From NCBI RefSeq assembly GCF_937863155.1, contig NZ_CALMFB010000061.1:1-64000 (forward strand): a stretch of DNA of 64,000 nt, given 5' to 3'. The translations under genes and the position numbers were made by a program. Source of the stretch: an uncultured Brevundimonas sp. Lineage in GTDB: Bacteria; Pseudomonadota; Alphaproteobacteria; Caulobacterales; Caulobacteraceae. Every line of letters starts with the position of its first letter. The stretch's first letter is position 1. The notes below the pieces were generated by a model, which saw nothing but the letters and a program-made list of their open reading frames with translations, did not search any database and was not told the origin of the DNA. Positions 39,639 to 48,140 of this stretch are shown piece by piece.

Positions 39639-41236
39639 AGGCGCACCACGCGGTCGGCGACGGCGGCCACGGCGGCGGAATGGGTGGCGATCAGGGTGGT
39701 GCGGCCATGGGCGGCGCGGCGGACCACCTCGATCATCTCGATCTCGGCCTGGCGGTCCAGATTGGCGGTCGGCTCGTCCAGCAGCAGGATGGGCGAATCC
39801 TTAAGGAAGGCGCGAGCCAGACCCAGTCGCCGCCGCTCCCCGCCCGACAGGCCGCCGCCGCGTTCGTCCAGCACCCGATCCAGGTCGCCGGTCAGGCCGG
39901 CCGCCCCCGCCGCCGCCATCACCTGACGCAGGCTGGCCTCGCGCCGGGCCAGGCGGATGTTGTCCAGCAGGGTTCCGGGCGTGACCACCGGCGCCTGGCT
40001 GGCCCAGGCGACGCGCCCGGCCAGATCGCCGATCTGATCCAGCGCCCGTCCATCGACCAGGATGTGTCCATCGGTCACCGGGGCCAGGCCGACCAGGGCG
40101 TGCAGCAGGCTGGACTTGCCCGATCCGCTGGGGCCGGTCACCGCGACCATCTGGCCGGATCGCACCTCCAGCTCGAACCCGTCCAACACCGGCGCATCCT
40201 GGCCATAGCGGATGCCCACACGGTCGAAGACGATGACCGGCGGGCGGGCGAAGACGGGCGCCGGTCGGGCGGGCGCGGGATCGGCCTCGGCGGCGGCCAG
40301 GGTCGGGGCGGCGGCTTCGGCGGCCTGGCGATCATGATAGGCGGCGGCCAGGCGGCGCAGGGGGGCGTAGACCTCGGGCGCCAGAGCCAGCACGAAGAAG
40401 GCCCGGCCCAGGTCCAGCGTTTCGGGCGCCGGGAAGGGCAGCAGCTTCAGCAGGTTGAACCCGCAGTAAACCGCCACCAGAGCGACCGCCAGGGCCGAGA
40501 AGAACTCCAGCACGGCCGACGAGACGAAGGCGATCCGCAGCACCCGGGCCGTGCGCGCCTGCAATGCTTGGGACGTGCGGGCGACCTCCTGGGCCATGCG
40601 CGCCTCGGCCTGGAAGGCGATGACGGCGGGCAGGGCGCGCACCCGGTCCAGAAACAGGCCAGACAGGCGCGACAGGGCGTCGAACTGACGCCGGCTTTCG
40701 GCCGCCGCGGCCGTTCCCGCCAGCACCATGCCCAGCACGAAGGGCAGAAGGGTGAAGATCAAAACCCCCGCCGCGAACGGGCTGGCCACGGCCGCCACAC
40801 AGATCAGGATCAGGGGCGACAGACCGGCGGCCATCCGCACCGGTTCGAACCGCGCATAGTGGCCATCCAGCGCCTCGACCCCCTCGACGGCGGCGGAAAC
40901 GGCGGCGGGGCGTCCGGCGAACAGGCCCGCCAGAACCCGGTCGCGAACCTGGGTCTTGACCGCCCGCGCGGCGTGGCCGCCCGTCGTCAGCGCCAGATGC
41001 GCCAATAGGCCGCGCAGAGCCAGGGCCGCCAGGGCCAGCGCCAGGCCCGGAACAACCGCCGTCAGCCCGCGATCATAGGCTGACAGGCTCCACGCCAGGC
41101 CGAAGGCGAAGGCCGTGGCCGGAACCACGTCCAGCACGACCAGCAGGCCGGCGGTCCTGCCCGCCCAGCCGGACGCACGGCCGGCCACGCGCAGCCAGGG
41201 CTTGGGGTCGAAACCGGGCGAGGGCAGGGCGGTCAT
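39635..41236 (-). CDS. cydD: Thiol-exporting ABC transporter CydD
   Basis: A 533-residue half-transporter with an N-terminal membrane domain (GRTAGLLVVLDVVPATAFAF and later helices) and an ATPase with Walker A GPSGSGKSSLLHALVG, signature LSGGERRRLGLARAFLKD and Walker B PILLLDEPTANLD. First gene of the cydDC unit. It is divergent from cydA, with an FNR box about 36 bp upstream of its ATG. Confidence 0.92.
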   Translation of the reverse strand: MTALPSPGFDPKPWLRVAGRASGWAGRTAGLLVVLDVVPATAFAFGLAWSLSAYDRGLTAVVPGLALALAALALRGLLAHLALTTGGHAARAVKTQVRDRVLAGLFAGRPAAVSAAVEGVEALDGHYARFEPVRMAAGLSPLILICVAAVASPFAAGVLIFTLLPFVLGMVLAGTAAAAESRRQFDALSRLSGLFLDRVRALPAVIAFQAEARMAQEVARTSQALQARTARVLRIAFVSSAVLEFFSALAVALVAVYCGFNLLKLLPFPAPETLDLGRAFFVLALAPEVYAPLRRLAAAYHDRQAAEAAAPTLAAAEADPAPARPAPVFARPPVIVFDRVGIRYGQDAPVLDGFELEVRSGQMVAVTGPSGSGKSSLLHALVGLAPVTDGHILVDGRALDQIGDLAGRVAWASQAPVVTPGTLLDNIRLARREASLRQVMAAAGAAGLTGDLDRVLDERGGGLSGGERRRLGLARAFLKDSPILLLDEPTANLDRQAEIEMIEVVRRAAHGRTTLIATHSAAVAAVADRVVRL

Positions 41237-41271
41237 TGTCGCACTTTACCGCATTGCATCGCGCCGCGCCT

Positions 41272-41285
41272 TTGATTGAAATCAA
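41272..41285. promoter_or_regulatory. Consensus FNR box in the cydD-cydA divergent promoter
   Basis: TTGATTGAAATCAA matches TTGAT-N4-ATCAA at all ten positions. It is 36 bp from the cydD start and 72 bp from the cydA start, so one dimer may control both directions. Confidence 0.88.
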
Positions 41286-41356
41286 GGCGGGCGTCGTCGG
41301 GGGCGTCTAACGCGGTCCCAACGCCGGTCGTCGGGGCCGGATCAGGAGACTTCGCC

Positions 41357-42934
41357 ATGATCGACCTAGCGGTCGTCGACCTGTCCCGCCTGCAGTTCGC
41401 ACTGACGGCGCTGTACCACTTCCTGTTCGTTCCATTGACGCTCGGCCTGTCGTTCATGCTGGTCATCATGGAGTCGATCTATGTGATGACCCGCAGGCCG
41501 ATCTGGCGGACGATCACCAAATTCTGGGGCGCCCTGTTCGGGGTCAATTTCGCCCTGGGGGTCGCCACCGGCCTGACGATGGAATTCCAGTTCGGCATGA
41601 ACTGGAGCTATTACAGCCACTATGTCGGCGACATCTTCGGCGCCCCGCTGGCGATCGAAGGTCTGATGGCCTTCTTCCTGGAGGCGACGTTCGTCGGATT
41701 GATGTTCTTCGGCTGGGATAAGCTGAAGCCGGTGACCCACCTGTTCGTGACCTTCCTGGTCGCCCTGGGCACCAATCTGTCGGCCCTGTGGATCCTGATC
41801 GCCAACGGCTGGATGCAGAACCCGGTCGGCGCCGCGTTCAACACCGAGACCATGCGGATGGAAGTCACCGACTTCATGGCGGTGCTGTTCAACCCGGTGG
41901 CCCAGGCCAAATTCGTGCACACCGTCTCGGCCGGCTATGTCTGCGCGGCGGTGTTCGTGCTGGGCGTCTCGGCCTTCTATCTGCTGAAGGGCAAGCACAA
42001 GGGCTTCGCCAAGCGGTCCATGACGGTGGCGGCGGCGTTCGGCCTGGCCTCGTCGCTGTCGGTCGTCGTCCTGGGCGACGAGAGCGGCTATGCTCTGACC
42101 GATAACCAGAAGATGAAACTAGCCGCCATCGAGGCCATGTGGACCACCGAGGAAGCGCCGGCCGGCCTGACCGCCATCGGCTTCCCCAGCCTGGAAGACC
42201 GCAAGACCCACTATGAGATCAAGATCCCCTATGTGCTGGGCCTGATCTCGACCCGCAGCCTGACGGGCGAGGTGACCGGCATTCTGGAACTGGTCGCTGT
42301 GGCCGAAGACCGCATCGAATCCGGCGTCGTCGCCTATGACGCCCTGGAACGGCTGAAGGCCAATCGCGAGGATGTGGCCAGCCGCGCCGTGTTCGAACAG
42401 CACCGCAACGACCTGGGCTATGGCCTGCTGCTGCGCCGCTATGTCGCCGATCCGCGTCAGGCGACACCCGATCAGGTGCGCATGGCGGCCTGGAACACGG
42501 TGCCGAACGTGCCGGTGATGTTCTGGGCCTTCCGCATCATGGCCGGCATCGGCTTTGCGATGATCGCCCTGTTCGCCACCGCCTTCGTGCTGTGCACCCT
42601 GCGCAAGCATGAGACGAAATGGTTCCTGCGGCTGGCCCTGTTCGCCATTCCCCTGCCGTGGATCGCGATCGAGTTCGGCTGGATCGTCGCCGAATACGGC
42701 CGCCAGCCGTGGGCCGTCGAAGGGGTTCTGCCCACCTTCCTGGGCGCCTCCAGCCTGACCGTGCCGCAACTGTGGACCACCATCATCGGCTTCACCCTGT
42801 TCTATGGCGTGCTGGCGGTGATCGAGGTCAGCCTGCTGCTGCATCTGATCAAGAAGGGTCCGTTCGCCGAGCAGGAGGCCTTTCCGCCCGCTGCCGAAGA
42901 CGACCCCGCCGCCGCCCGACCGGCTCTGGCCTGA
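41357..42934 (+). CDS. cydA: Cytochrome bd ubiquinol oxidase subunit I
   Basis: A 525-residue protein starting at ATG 41357 (AGGAG 9 nt upstream). It carries the haem b595 His region (ALTALYHFLFVPLTLGL), the haem b558 His in KFVHTVSAGYV, the Q-loop region and the hallmark EYGRQPWAVEGVLPT. Full E. coli-like length. It oxidises ubiquinol and reduces oxygen with high affinity. First gene of cydABX-hemN. Confidence 0.97.
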   Translation: MIDLAVVDLSRLQFALTALYHFLFVPLTLGLSFMLVIMESIYVMTRRPIWRTITKFWGALFGVNFALGVATGLTMEFQFGMNWSYYSHYVGDIFGAPLAIEGLMAFFLEATFVGLMFFGWDKLKPVTHLFVTFLVALGTNLSALWILIANGWMQNPVGAAFNTETMRMEVTDFMAVLFNPVAQAKFVHTVSAGYVCAAVFVLGVSAFYLLKGKHKGFAKRSMTVAAAFGLASSLSVVVLGDESGYALTDNQKMKLAAIEAMWTTEEAPAGLTAIGFPSLEDRKTHYEIKIPYVLGLISTRSLTGEVTGILELVAVAEDRIESGVVAYDALERLKANREDVASRAVFEQHRNDLGYGLLLRRYVADPRQATPDQVRMAAWNTVPNVPVMFWAFRIMAGIGFAMIALFATAFVLCTLRKHETKWFLRLALFAIPLPWIAIEFGWIVAEYGRQPWAVEGVLPTFLGASSLTVPQLWTTIIGFTLFYGVLAVIEVSLLLHLIKKGPFAEQEAFPPAAEDDPAAARPALA

Positions 42935-42959
42935 CCCCCTGGATTGAAGGAAACGCGAG

Positions 42960-44108
42960 ATGGAACTGCCTCTCGACTACGCCACGCTGCGCCTGATCTG
43001 GTGGGCGCTCATGGGGGTGCTGCTGATCGGCTTCGCCCTGACCGACGGCTTCGACCTGGGGGTCGGCGCCCTGCTGCCCTTCGTCGCCAAGACCGACGAG
43101 GAACGGCGCATGGTGATCAACACCGTCGCCCCGACCTGGGAAGGCAACCAGGTCTGGTTCATCCTGGGCGGCGGCGCGATCTTCGCCGCCTGGCCCTTCG
43201 TCTACGCCGTCAGCTTCTCGGGCTTCTACCTGGCCATGTTCCTGGTGCTGGCGGCCCTGATCCTGCGGCCGGTGGCGTTCAAATACCGGTCCAAGCGGCA
43301 GAGCCCGCGCTGGCGCACCGCCTGGGACTGGGCGCTGTTCGTCGGCGGCTTCGTGCCGGCCCTGGTGTTCGGCGTGGCGGTCGGCAATGTGCTGCTGGGC
43401 GCGCCCTTCCGCCTGGATAGCGACCTGCGCTCCTTCTACGAAGGCAGCCTGCTGGGTCTGTTCAGCCCCTTCACCCTGGTGTGCGGCCTGTTGTCGGTGG
43501 CCATGCTGATGCTGCACGGCGCCGCCTGGCTGGGCGTCAAGGCCGAGGATGGACCGGTTCAGGTCCGCGCCCGCCGCTGGGGCGTCGGTCTGGCGCTGCT
43601 GTCGCTGGTGCTGTTCGCCGTGGGTTGGGCCTTCGTGGCCTTCTCGGGCATGGGTTACGCCATCACCGGCGTGGCCGAGCCGAACGGCTTCTCCAATCCG
43701 TTGCGCACGGCGGTTGAGGCCCAGGCCGGCGGCTGGCTGCTGAACTACGGCAAATATCCATGGATGGTGATCGCTCCGGCCCTGGGCTTCCTGGGGGCGG
43801 CGGCGGCCCTGGTCGGGCTGATCCGGCGCTCGGCGCCGCTGGCCCTGGGCGGTTCGTCCGCCTCGGCCCTGGGCATCATCTCGACGGTCGGCCTGTCGAT
43901 GTTCCCCTTCATCCTGCCCAGTTCGATCGACCCGCAGTCCAGCCTGACGGCGTGGAACGCTTCGTCCAGCCACCTGACCCTGTTCATCATGCTGATCTGC
44001 ACGGTGATCTTCCTGCCGCTGGTGCTGATCTACACGGCCTGGGTCTACAAGGTGCTGTGGGGTCGTTCGAGCACGGCCGAACTCAAGACCAACCCCAACC
44101 TTTACTGA
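42960..44108 (+). CDS. cydB: Cytochrome bd ubiquinol oxidase subunit II
   Basis: A 382-residue protein with eight or nine helices. Conserved elements are LIWWALMGVLLIGFALTDGF, GVGALLPFVAKTDEERR, TWEGNQVWFILGGGAIFAAW and the C-terminal LIYTAWVYKVLWGR. It starts 25 nt after cydA with a GAAGGAAA site. Structural subunit of cytochrome bd, paired with cydA. Confidence 0.97.
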   Translation: MELPLDYATLRLIWWALMGVLLIGFALTDGFDLGVGALLPFVAKTDEERRMVINTVAPTWEGNQVWFILGGGAIFAAWPFVYAVSFSGFYLAMFLVLAALILRPVAFKYRSKRQSPRWRTAWDWALFVGGFVPALVFGVAVGNVLLGAPFRLDSDLRSFYEGSLLGLFSPFTLVCGLLSVAMLMLHGAAWLGVKAEDGPVQVRARRWGVGLALLSLVLFAVGWAFVAFSGMGYAITGVAEPNGFSNPLRTAVEAQAGGWLLNYGKYPWMVIAPALGFLGAAAALVGLIRRSAPLALGGSSASALGIISTVGLSMFPFILPSSIDPQSSLTAWNASSSHLTLFIMLICTVIFLPLVLIYTAWVYKVLWGRSSTAELKTNPNLY

Positions 44109-44131
44109 GCCGCCGGCGAGGAGATTGAACC

Positions 44132-44266
44132 ATGTGGTATTTCGCCTGGATCCTGGGCCTTGGCCTGGCGGTGCTGTTCGGGGTCTTGAATGGCCTGTGG
44201 CACGAGTTCCAGCTGTTCGACGCCGGTGACGACGGCGGCTCGGTCGCCGACGATGACGCCGCCTGA
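44132..44266 (+). CDS. cydX: Cytochrome bd small subunit CydX
   Basis: A 44-residue protein starting MWYFAWILGLGLAVLFGVLN, the standard CydX start, with GLWHEFQ and an acidic tail (DAGDDGGSVADDDAA). GAGGAG lies 8 nt before the ATG. CydX stabilises the CydAB haem environment. Its last 14 nt overlap the hemN start region, so hemN translation is probably coupled to it. Confidence 0.95.
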   Translation: MWYFAWILGLGLAVLFGVLNGLWHEFQLFDAGDDGGSVADDDAA

Positions 44267-45626
44267 CCTGTGGCCCGACCGGGCGGATCTGATCGCCCGG
44301 TACGACGCCAATACGCCGCGTTACACCAGCTATCCCACGGCGGCTCAGTTCACCGCCGCCGTGGGACCAGCCGACTGGTCCGCCGCCCTGGCGCGAGGGC
44401 CGTGGGACCGGCCCGCCTCTCTCTATGTCCACATCCCCTTCTGCAAGCGTCTGTGCTGGTACTGCGGGTGCAACACCCGGGCGATGAACCGGGTGGACGC
44501 CATGGCCGACTATGTCGATCTGGTGCTGCAGGAAGCGGATCGGGTGGTTGCGGCGGCGGGCGCGACGCCGCGTATCGGCATGCTGCACCTGGGCGGGGGC
44601 ACGCCCAACATGCTGCCGCCCGACCTGCTGGCGCGGCTGGTCCATGGGCTGTCGCAGCGCTTCGACCTGTCGGCCCTGACCGAGTTCGCGGCTGAACTTG
44701 ACCCCGAGGTGCTGACGCCGGAGTGGATCATCGCCGCCGGCGATCTGGGTCTGACGCGCGCCAGCCTGGGGGTTCAGGATCTGTCGCCGGTGGTGCAGGC
44801 CGCCGTGAACCGGCCCGAACGGTTCGAGACCATTCAGGACGCGGCCGAACGTCTGCGCGCCGCCGGGGTGTTCTCGCTGAACCTGGACCTGATGTACGGC
44901 CTGCCGCACCAGGGGGTCGATCAGGTGCTGGCCACCATCGACCGTGTCACCACCCTGCGTCCCGACCGGCTGGCGCTGTTCGGCTATGCCCATGTGCCAT
45001 GGATGAAGCCGCATCAGAAGCTGATCGACGAGACGGCCCTGGGCGGTCCGCTGGAGCGGTTCGCCATGAGCCGCGCCGCCCATGACCGGCTGACGGCCCT
45101 GGGCTATCGCGCCATCGGCCTGGACCATTTCGCCCTGCCGCACGACGACATGGCCGCCGCCGCCAGGGCGGGCCGCCTGCGCCGCAATTTCCAGGGCTAT
45201 ACGACCGACCAGGCCGAGGTTCTGATCGGCCTGGGCGCATCGTCCGTGTCGCGGGCGCCGGGCCTGTATGTCCAGAACATCACCGGCGAGCGGGACTGGC
45301 GCACGGCGATGGCCGCAGGCGGCCTGCCGGTCGCGCGCGGGGTCGTGCTGACCGGCCGCGACCGGTTCGTGGCCGAGATCATCGCCCGACTGATGTGCGA
45401 CTTCGCCGTGGATGTCGAAGCGGTAGCGCGCGACGCCGGACGGCCCTTGCGCGAAACCGCCGAGGCCTGGCCCCGGCTGGACGCCTTTGAAGCCGACGGC
45501 CTGATCGTTCAGGAGGGCGCGCGCATCGCCGTGACCCAGCGCGGGCGGCCGTTCGTACGGGCCGTGGCGGCCGCTTTCGACCCGGCGCTGAACCCAGCGA
45601 CAGACCGCCACGCCCGCGTCGTCTGA
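44253..45626 (+). CDS. hemN: Oxygen-independent coproporphyrinogen III dehydrogenase
   Basis: A 457-residue radical-SAM enzyme starting at ATG 44253 inside the cydX coding end. The cluster motif is HIPFCKRLCWYCGC (CxxxCxxC plus following Cys). NTPRYTSYPTAAQF at the N terminus, HLGGGTPNMLPPDLL, and the C-terminal HemN_C domain (EIIARLMCDFAVDVEAVARD) are family landmarks. It makes protoporphyrinogen IX without oxygen. Its linkage with cydABX ensures haem supply at low oxygen. Confidence 0.95.
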   Translation: MTPPDLWPDRADLIARYDANTPRYTSYPTAAQFTAAVGPADWSAALARGPWDRPASLYVHIPFCKRLCWYCGCNTRAMNRVDAMADYVDLVLQEADRVVAAAGATPRIGMLHLGGGTPNMLPPDLLARLVHGLSQRFDLSALTEFAAELDPEVLTPEWIIAAGDLGLTRASLGVQDLSPVVQAAVNRPERFETIQDAAERLRAAGVFSLNLDLMYGLPHQGVDQVLATIDRVTTLRPDRLALFGYAHVPWMKPHQKLIDETALGGPLERFAMSRAAHDRLTALGYRAIGLDHFALPHDDMAAAARAGRLRRNFQGYTTDQAEVLIGLGASSVSRAPGLYVQNITGERDWRTAMAAGGLPVARGVVLTGRDRFVAEIIARLMCDFAVDVEAVARDAGRPLRETAEAWPRLDAFEADGLIVQEGARIAVTQRGRPFVRAVAAAFDPALNPATDRHARVV

Positions 45627-45652
45627 TCGGGTTCTTGTTTCACCGCAAAGGT

Positions 45653-45666
45653 TTGCGCTGGGTCAA
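45653..45666. promoter_or_regulatory. Weak FNR-like site upstream of ompW
   Basis: TTGCGCTGGGTCAA keeps TTG and TCAA of the FNR consensus and resembles the box at 37147. It is 79 bp upstream of the ompW start. OmpW expression is FNR-linked in other bacteria, but this match is poor. Confidence 0.25.
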
Positions 45667-45744
45667 GGTGCGTCCCGAAGCGGGAGCGCACACCCCTTGA
45701 AGACGGTGCGGCGCATGGGGCGTTCCGCCGTCGGGGATAAGACG

Positions 45745-46404
45745 ATGAAAGCCAAGACCGCCCTTCTGTGCGCCGCCGCCGCGGCCCTGTTCGCCGCCGC
45801 GCCCGCCCAGGCCCAGACCGCGACCCAATGGCAGGCGCCGCGCGCCGGAGACTGGATCGTGACCGGCCGCCTGACCCAGGTCGCGCCGACTGCCGACGAT
45901 CCCATCCTGACCTCGGCCGGGGGGGCGACGGGGCTGAACGTCGATGTGTCCGACGACCTGATGCCGACGCTGGGTTTCACCTATTTCTTCACCGACCATG
46001 TGGCGGTCGAGGCCATTCTGGGCACGACCCGGCACGAGGTCCGCGCCCAGGGCGGGGCCACCGACGTGGCCGTGCATGAGACCTGGGTTCTGCCGCCGGT
46101 GGTCACGGTGCAGTACCGCCCCCTGACCGAGGGGAATTTCAGCCCCTATGTCGGCGCCGGGGTCAACGGGATGCTGTTCTATGGCGGCGACGACAAGAAC
46201 GGTTTCACCGTCGATCTGGACGACGGCCTGGGCTGGGCGCTGCAGGCAGGCGCCGACATCGGCCTGCATGGTCCGTGGAGCCTGAACCTCGATGTGAAGA
46301 AGGTCTGGTTCAACACCGATGCGGCCGTCAACGGCGGCGCGCTGAAAAGCGATGTGAAGCTGAACCCCTGGGTCATCTCCATCGGCGTCGGCCGCAAATT
46401 CTGA
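45745..46404 (+). CDS. ompW: OmpW family outer-membrane protein
   Basis: A 219-residue eight-stranded barrel protein. The ATG at 45745 opens a signal peptide (LLCAAAAALFAAAPAQA). OmpW landmarks are GDWIVTGRLTQVAP, LGFTYFFTDHVAVEAI, TRHEVRAQ, PLTEGNFSPYVGAGVNGMLF and the C-terminal NPWVISIGVGRKF with terminal Phe. It may form a small channel for hydrophobic compounds. It follows hemN by about 120 bp. Confidence 0.92.
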   Translation: MKAKTALLCAAAAALFAAAPAQAQTATQWQAPRAGDWIVTGRLTQVAPTADDPILTSAGGATGLNVDVSDDLMPTLGFTYFFTDHVAVEAILGTTRHEVRAQGGATDVAVHETWVLPPVVTVQYRPLTEGNFSPYVGAGVNGMLFYGGDDKNGFTVDLDDGLGWALQAGADIGLHGPWSLNLDVKKVWFNTDAAVNGGALKSDVKLNPWVISIGVGRKF

Positions 46405-46412
46405 TCGCTGAA

Positions 46413-46461
46413 GCCGGGGCGCGACGCGCTTGAATCCAGAACAAGGGTCTGGCGCCCCGGC
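46413..46461 (+). terminator. Long-loop hairpin after ompW
   Basis: GCCGGGGCGC (46413-46422) pairs perfectly with GCGCCCCGGC (46452-46461) across a 29-nt loop, beginning 9 nt after the ompW stop. No U-run follows; termination is plausible but not certain. Confidence 0.45.
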
Positions 46462-46464
46462 GTT

Positions 46465-46488
46465 TGCGGTCTGATTCATCAGACCGCA
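46465..46488. promoter_or_regulatory. Compact perfect hairpin/inverted repeat before the metal-efflux genes
   Basis: TGCGGTCTGA and TCAGACCGCA form a perfect 10-bp inverted repeat around TTCA, 48 bp upstream of the Cys/His-rich gene. It could complete ompW termination or be an operator for the metal genes. The lack of a following U-run leaves both open. Confidence 0.5.
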
Positions 46489-46535
46489 GCGGCGTCACGC
46501 GACAGGATTGCCCCAAGGGTGTATGCAGGCGGCGA

Positions 46536-46877
46536 ATGCAAAGCCTGCTGCGGAAAATCCATCGACACCTGGGCTATGTCCTGGGCCTGTGCGTCATGCT
46601 GGCCGTGACGTCGCCGGCCCTGGAAGCGCACGCCTGCATTCCCGAGCCGGTCTCCGCCTTCACCACTCTCGACAAGGGCGTGGACGAGGCGCCGGCCTGC
46701 CCGGACTGCGGCCCCGCCTGCGCCAGCGGCTGTTGTCATCTGGCGCATGCCGCCATTCCCGCCGAGGCGTCGCCGGCGACGGCGGCCCTGCCGGTCGCGG
46801 CGCCTCTGGCCTGGGCCAGCGCGGCGTCTGCGCCCCTGATCCTCCCCGGCGGGCCGGACCGCCCTCCCAGATCCTGA
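46536..46877 (+). CDS. Small exported Cys/His-rich protein ahead of the RND efflux genes
   Basis: A 113-residue protein starting at ATG 46536. A hydrophobic signal (HLGYVLGLCVMLAVTSPALE) ends at AHACIPEP. A metal-binding-looking cluster CPDCGPACASGCCHLAHA follows, then an Ala/Pro-rich tail. It lies immediately upstream of a CzcB/CzcA pair on the same strand. A periplasmic metal chaperone or sensor is inferred; no named family recalled with confidence. Confidence 0.65.
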   Translation: MQSLLRKIHRHLGYVLGLCVMLAVTSPALEAHACIPEPVSAFTTLDKGVDEAPACPDCGPACASGCCHLAHAAIPAEASPATAALPVAAPLAWASAASAPLILPGGPDRPPRS

Positions 46878-46921
46878 TCCTCAGGCCGGGCCCTTGCGGC
46901 CTGGTCGCGTCTTGAGCCTGA

Positions 46922-46947
46922 CGCGCGACCCCGGGGGGGGTCGTGCG
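46922..46947. promoter_or_regulatory. Hairpin in the leader of the RND adaptor gene
   Basis: CGCGCGACCCC (46922-46932) pairs with GGGGTCGTGCG (46937-46947), with one G-T wobble and a GGGG loop. It is 44 bp upstream of the adaptor start. Without a U-run it may moderate read-through from the small upstream gene. Confidence 0.35.
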
Positions 46948-46990
46948 CGACCTGCACTCGAGTCCCGGCGACGCCGGGCGAGGATCGACC

Positions 46991-48139
46991 ATGAACATCA
47001 AGAGACACTGGCTGATGACCGGCGCCGCCGTCGTCATGGCCCTGGGCGTCGGCTTCGGCGCGGCGCGTCTGACCGGCGCGGGCGCTGCGCCTGAGGCGGA
47101 TCACCACGAAGAGGGCGAGGCGCCGCCGGAAGGCTTCGTCCGGCTGAACGCCGCCGCGGCGGCCCAGGCGGGCGTCAGCATCGTCGGCGTCGAACGCGGC
47201 GGCGGCGCCGAACTGAAACTGCCCGGCCGGGTCGCCTTCGCGCCGGGGGCCGAGGCCGTGGTCGATGCGCCCGTGGCGGGCACGGTCATGCGGGTGCATG
47301 TCGGACCGGGGGATCGTGTCGCCGCCGGCGGCGCCCTGGTCACCCTGCGCAGCCCGGACGGCGCGGGATCGCGCGCCACGGTCGATGCGGCCCAGGCGGC
47401 GGCCGATGCGGCCCGCGCCGCCGAACGCCGCGACCGCGCCCTGTTCGACCAGGGATGGGTGGCCCAGGCCCGACTGGACATCACCGCCGCCGAGGCGCGC
47501 CGGGCCGAGGCCGAACTGCGCGCCGCCCGCGCCCGCGCCGGGGCCTATGGCGCCCCATCCGCCGACGGAGCGGTCGTGGTGCGCAGCCCGATCGCCGGGG
47601 TGGTCACCACCCTGCGCGCCGCGCCGGGCCAGGTGCTGCATGAAGAGGCCTTGCAGGTCGCCACGGTGGCCGACTTGGGGCGGGTGGAGTTGGTGTTCGA
47701 GGCCCCGCCCGCCGCCGCCGCCCTGCTGAAGGCCGGCGACAGCTTGAACAGCTCGGTTCCCGGCGAGGCGCCGCTGTCGGGCGTGGTGACGGCCATCGCC
47801 CCGCCCGATGTCGCCGGCGTGGTGCGGGTGCGCGCCCGCCCGACCGGCGCCGTGCCGCCGGCCGGCACGGTGATCTCTGCGCGCGTGCGCACAGGGGCGC
47901 AGGGCGGTTCGGGAACCCTGACCGTGCCGATGGATGCGGTGCAGACCGTGGCGGGCGCCGCCTCGGTGTTCGTGGCCGAAGGCGGCGGCTTCCGCGCCCA
48001 CCCGGTCGTCGTCGGTCGCACCGTGGACGGGCGGGTCGAGATCCTGTCCGGCCTGACGGGGACCGAACGCATCGCCGGCGCCGGCGCCTTCCTGCTCAAG
48101 GCCGAACTGGCCAAGGGCGAAGCGGAGCATGGGCACTGA
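46991..48139 (+). CDS. RND heavy-metal efflux periplasmic adaptor (CzcB/CusB-like)
   Basis: A 382-residue membrane-fusion protein. A signal anchor (LMTGAAVVMALGVGFGAARL) precedes DHHEEGE, a short metal-binding-like patch. Lipoyl/barrel-sandwich halves (PVAGTVMRVHVGPGDRVAAG and VVRSPIAGVVTTLRAAPGQV) flank a helical hairpin (AADAARAAERRDRALFDQGW). A beta-barrel and membrane-proximal domain complete it. It joins the inner-membrane pump to an outer-membrane channel. ATG 46991 has GAGG 6 nt before it. Confidence 0.9.
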   Translation: MNIKRHWLMTGAAVVMALGVGFGAARLTGAGAAPEADHHEEGEAPPEGFVRLNAAAAAQAGVSIVGVERGGGAELKLPGRVAFAPGAEAVVDAPVAGTVMRVHVGPGDRVAAGGALVTLRSPDGAGSRATVDAAQAAADAARAAERRDRALFDQGWVAQARLDITAAEARRAEAELRAARARAGAYGAPSADGAVVVRSPIAGVVTTLRAAPGQVLHEEALQVATVADLGRVELVFEAPPAAAALLKAGDSLNSSVPGEAPLSGVVTAIAPPDVAGVVRVRARPTGAVPPAGTVISARVRTGAQGGSGTLTVPMDAVQTVAGAASVFVAEGGGFRAHPVVVGRTVDGRVEILSGLTGTERIAGAGAFLLKAELAKGEAEHGH

Positions 48140-48140
48140 G

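Noticed and set aside
37248-39926. 892-codon plus-strand open frame over fnr and cydC
   Set aside because: Low-complexity Arg/Gly/Gln composition and full overlap with two clear genes show it is a shadow.
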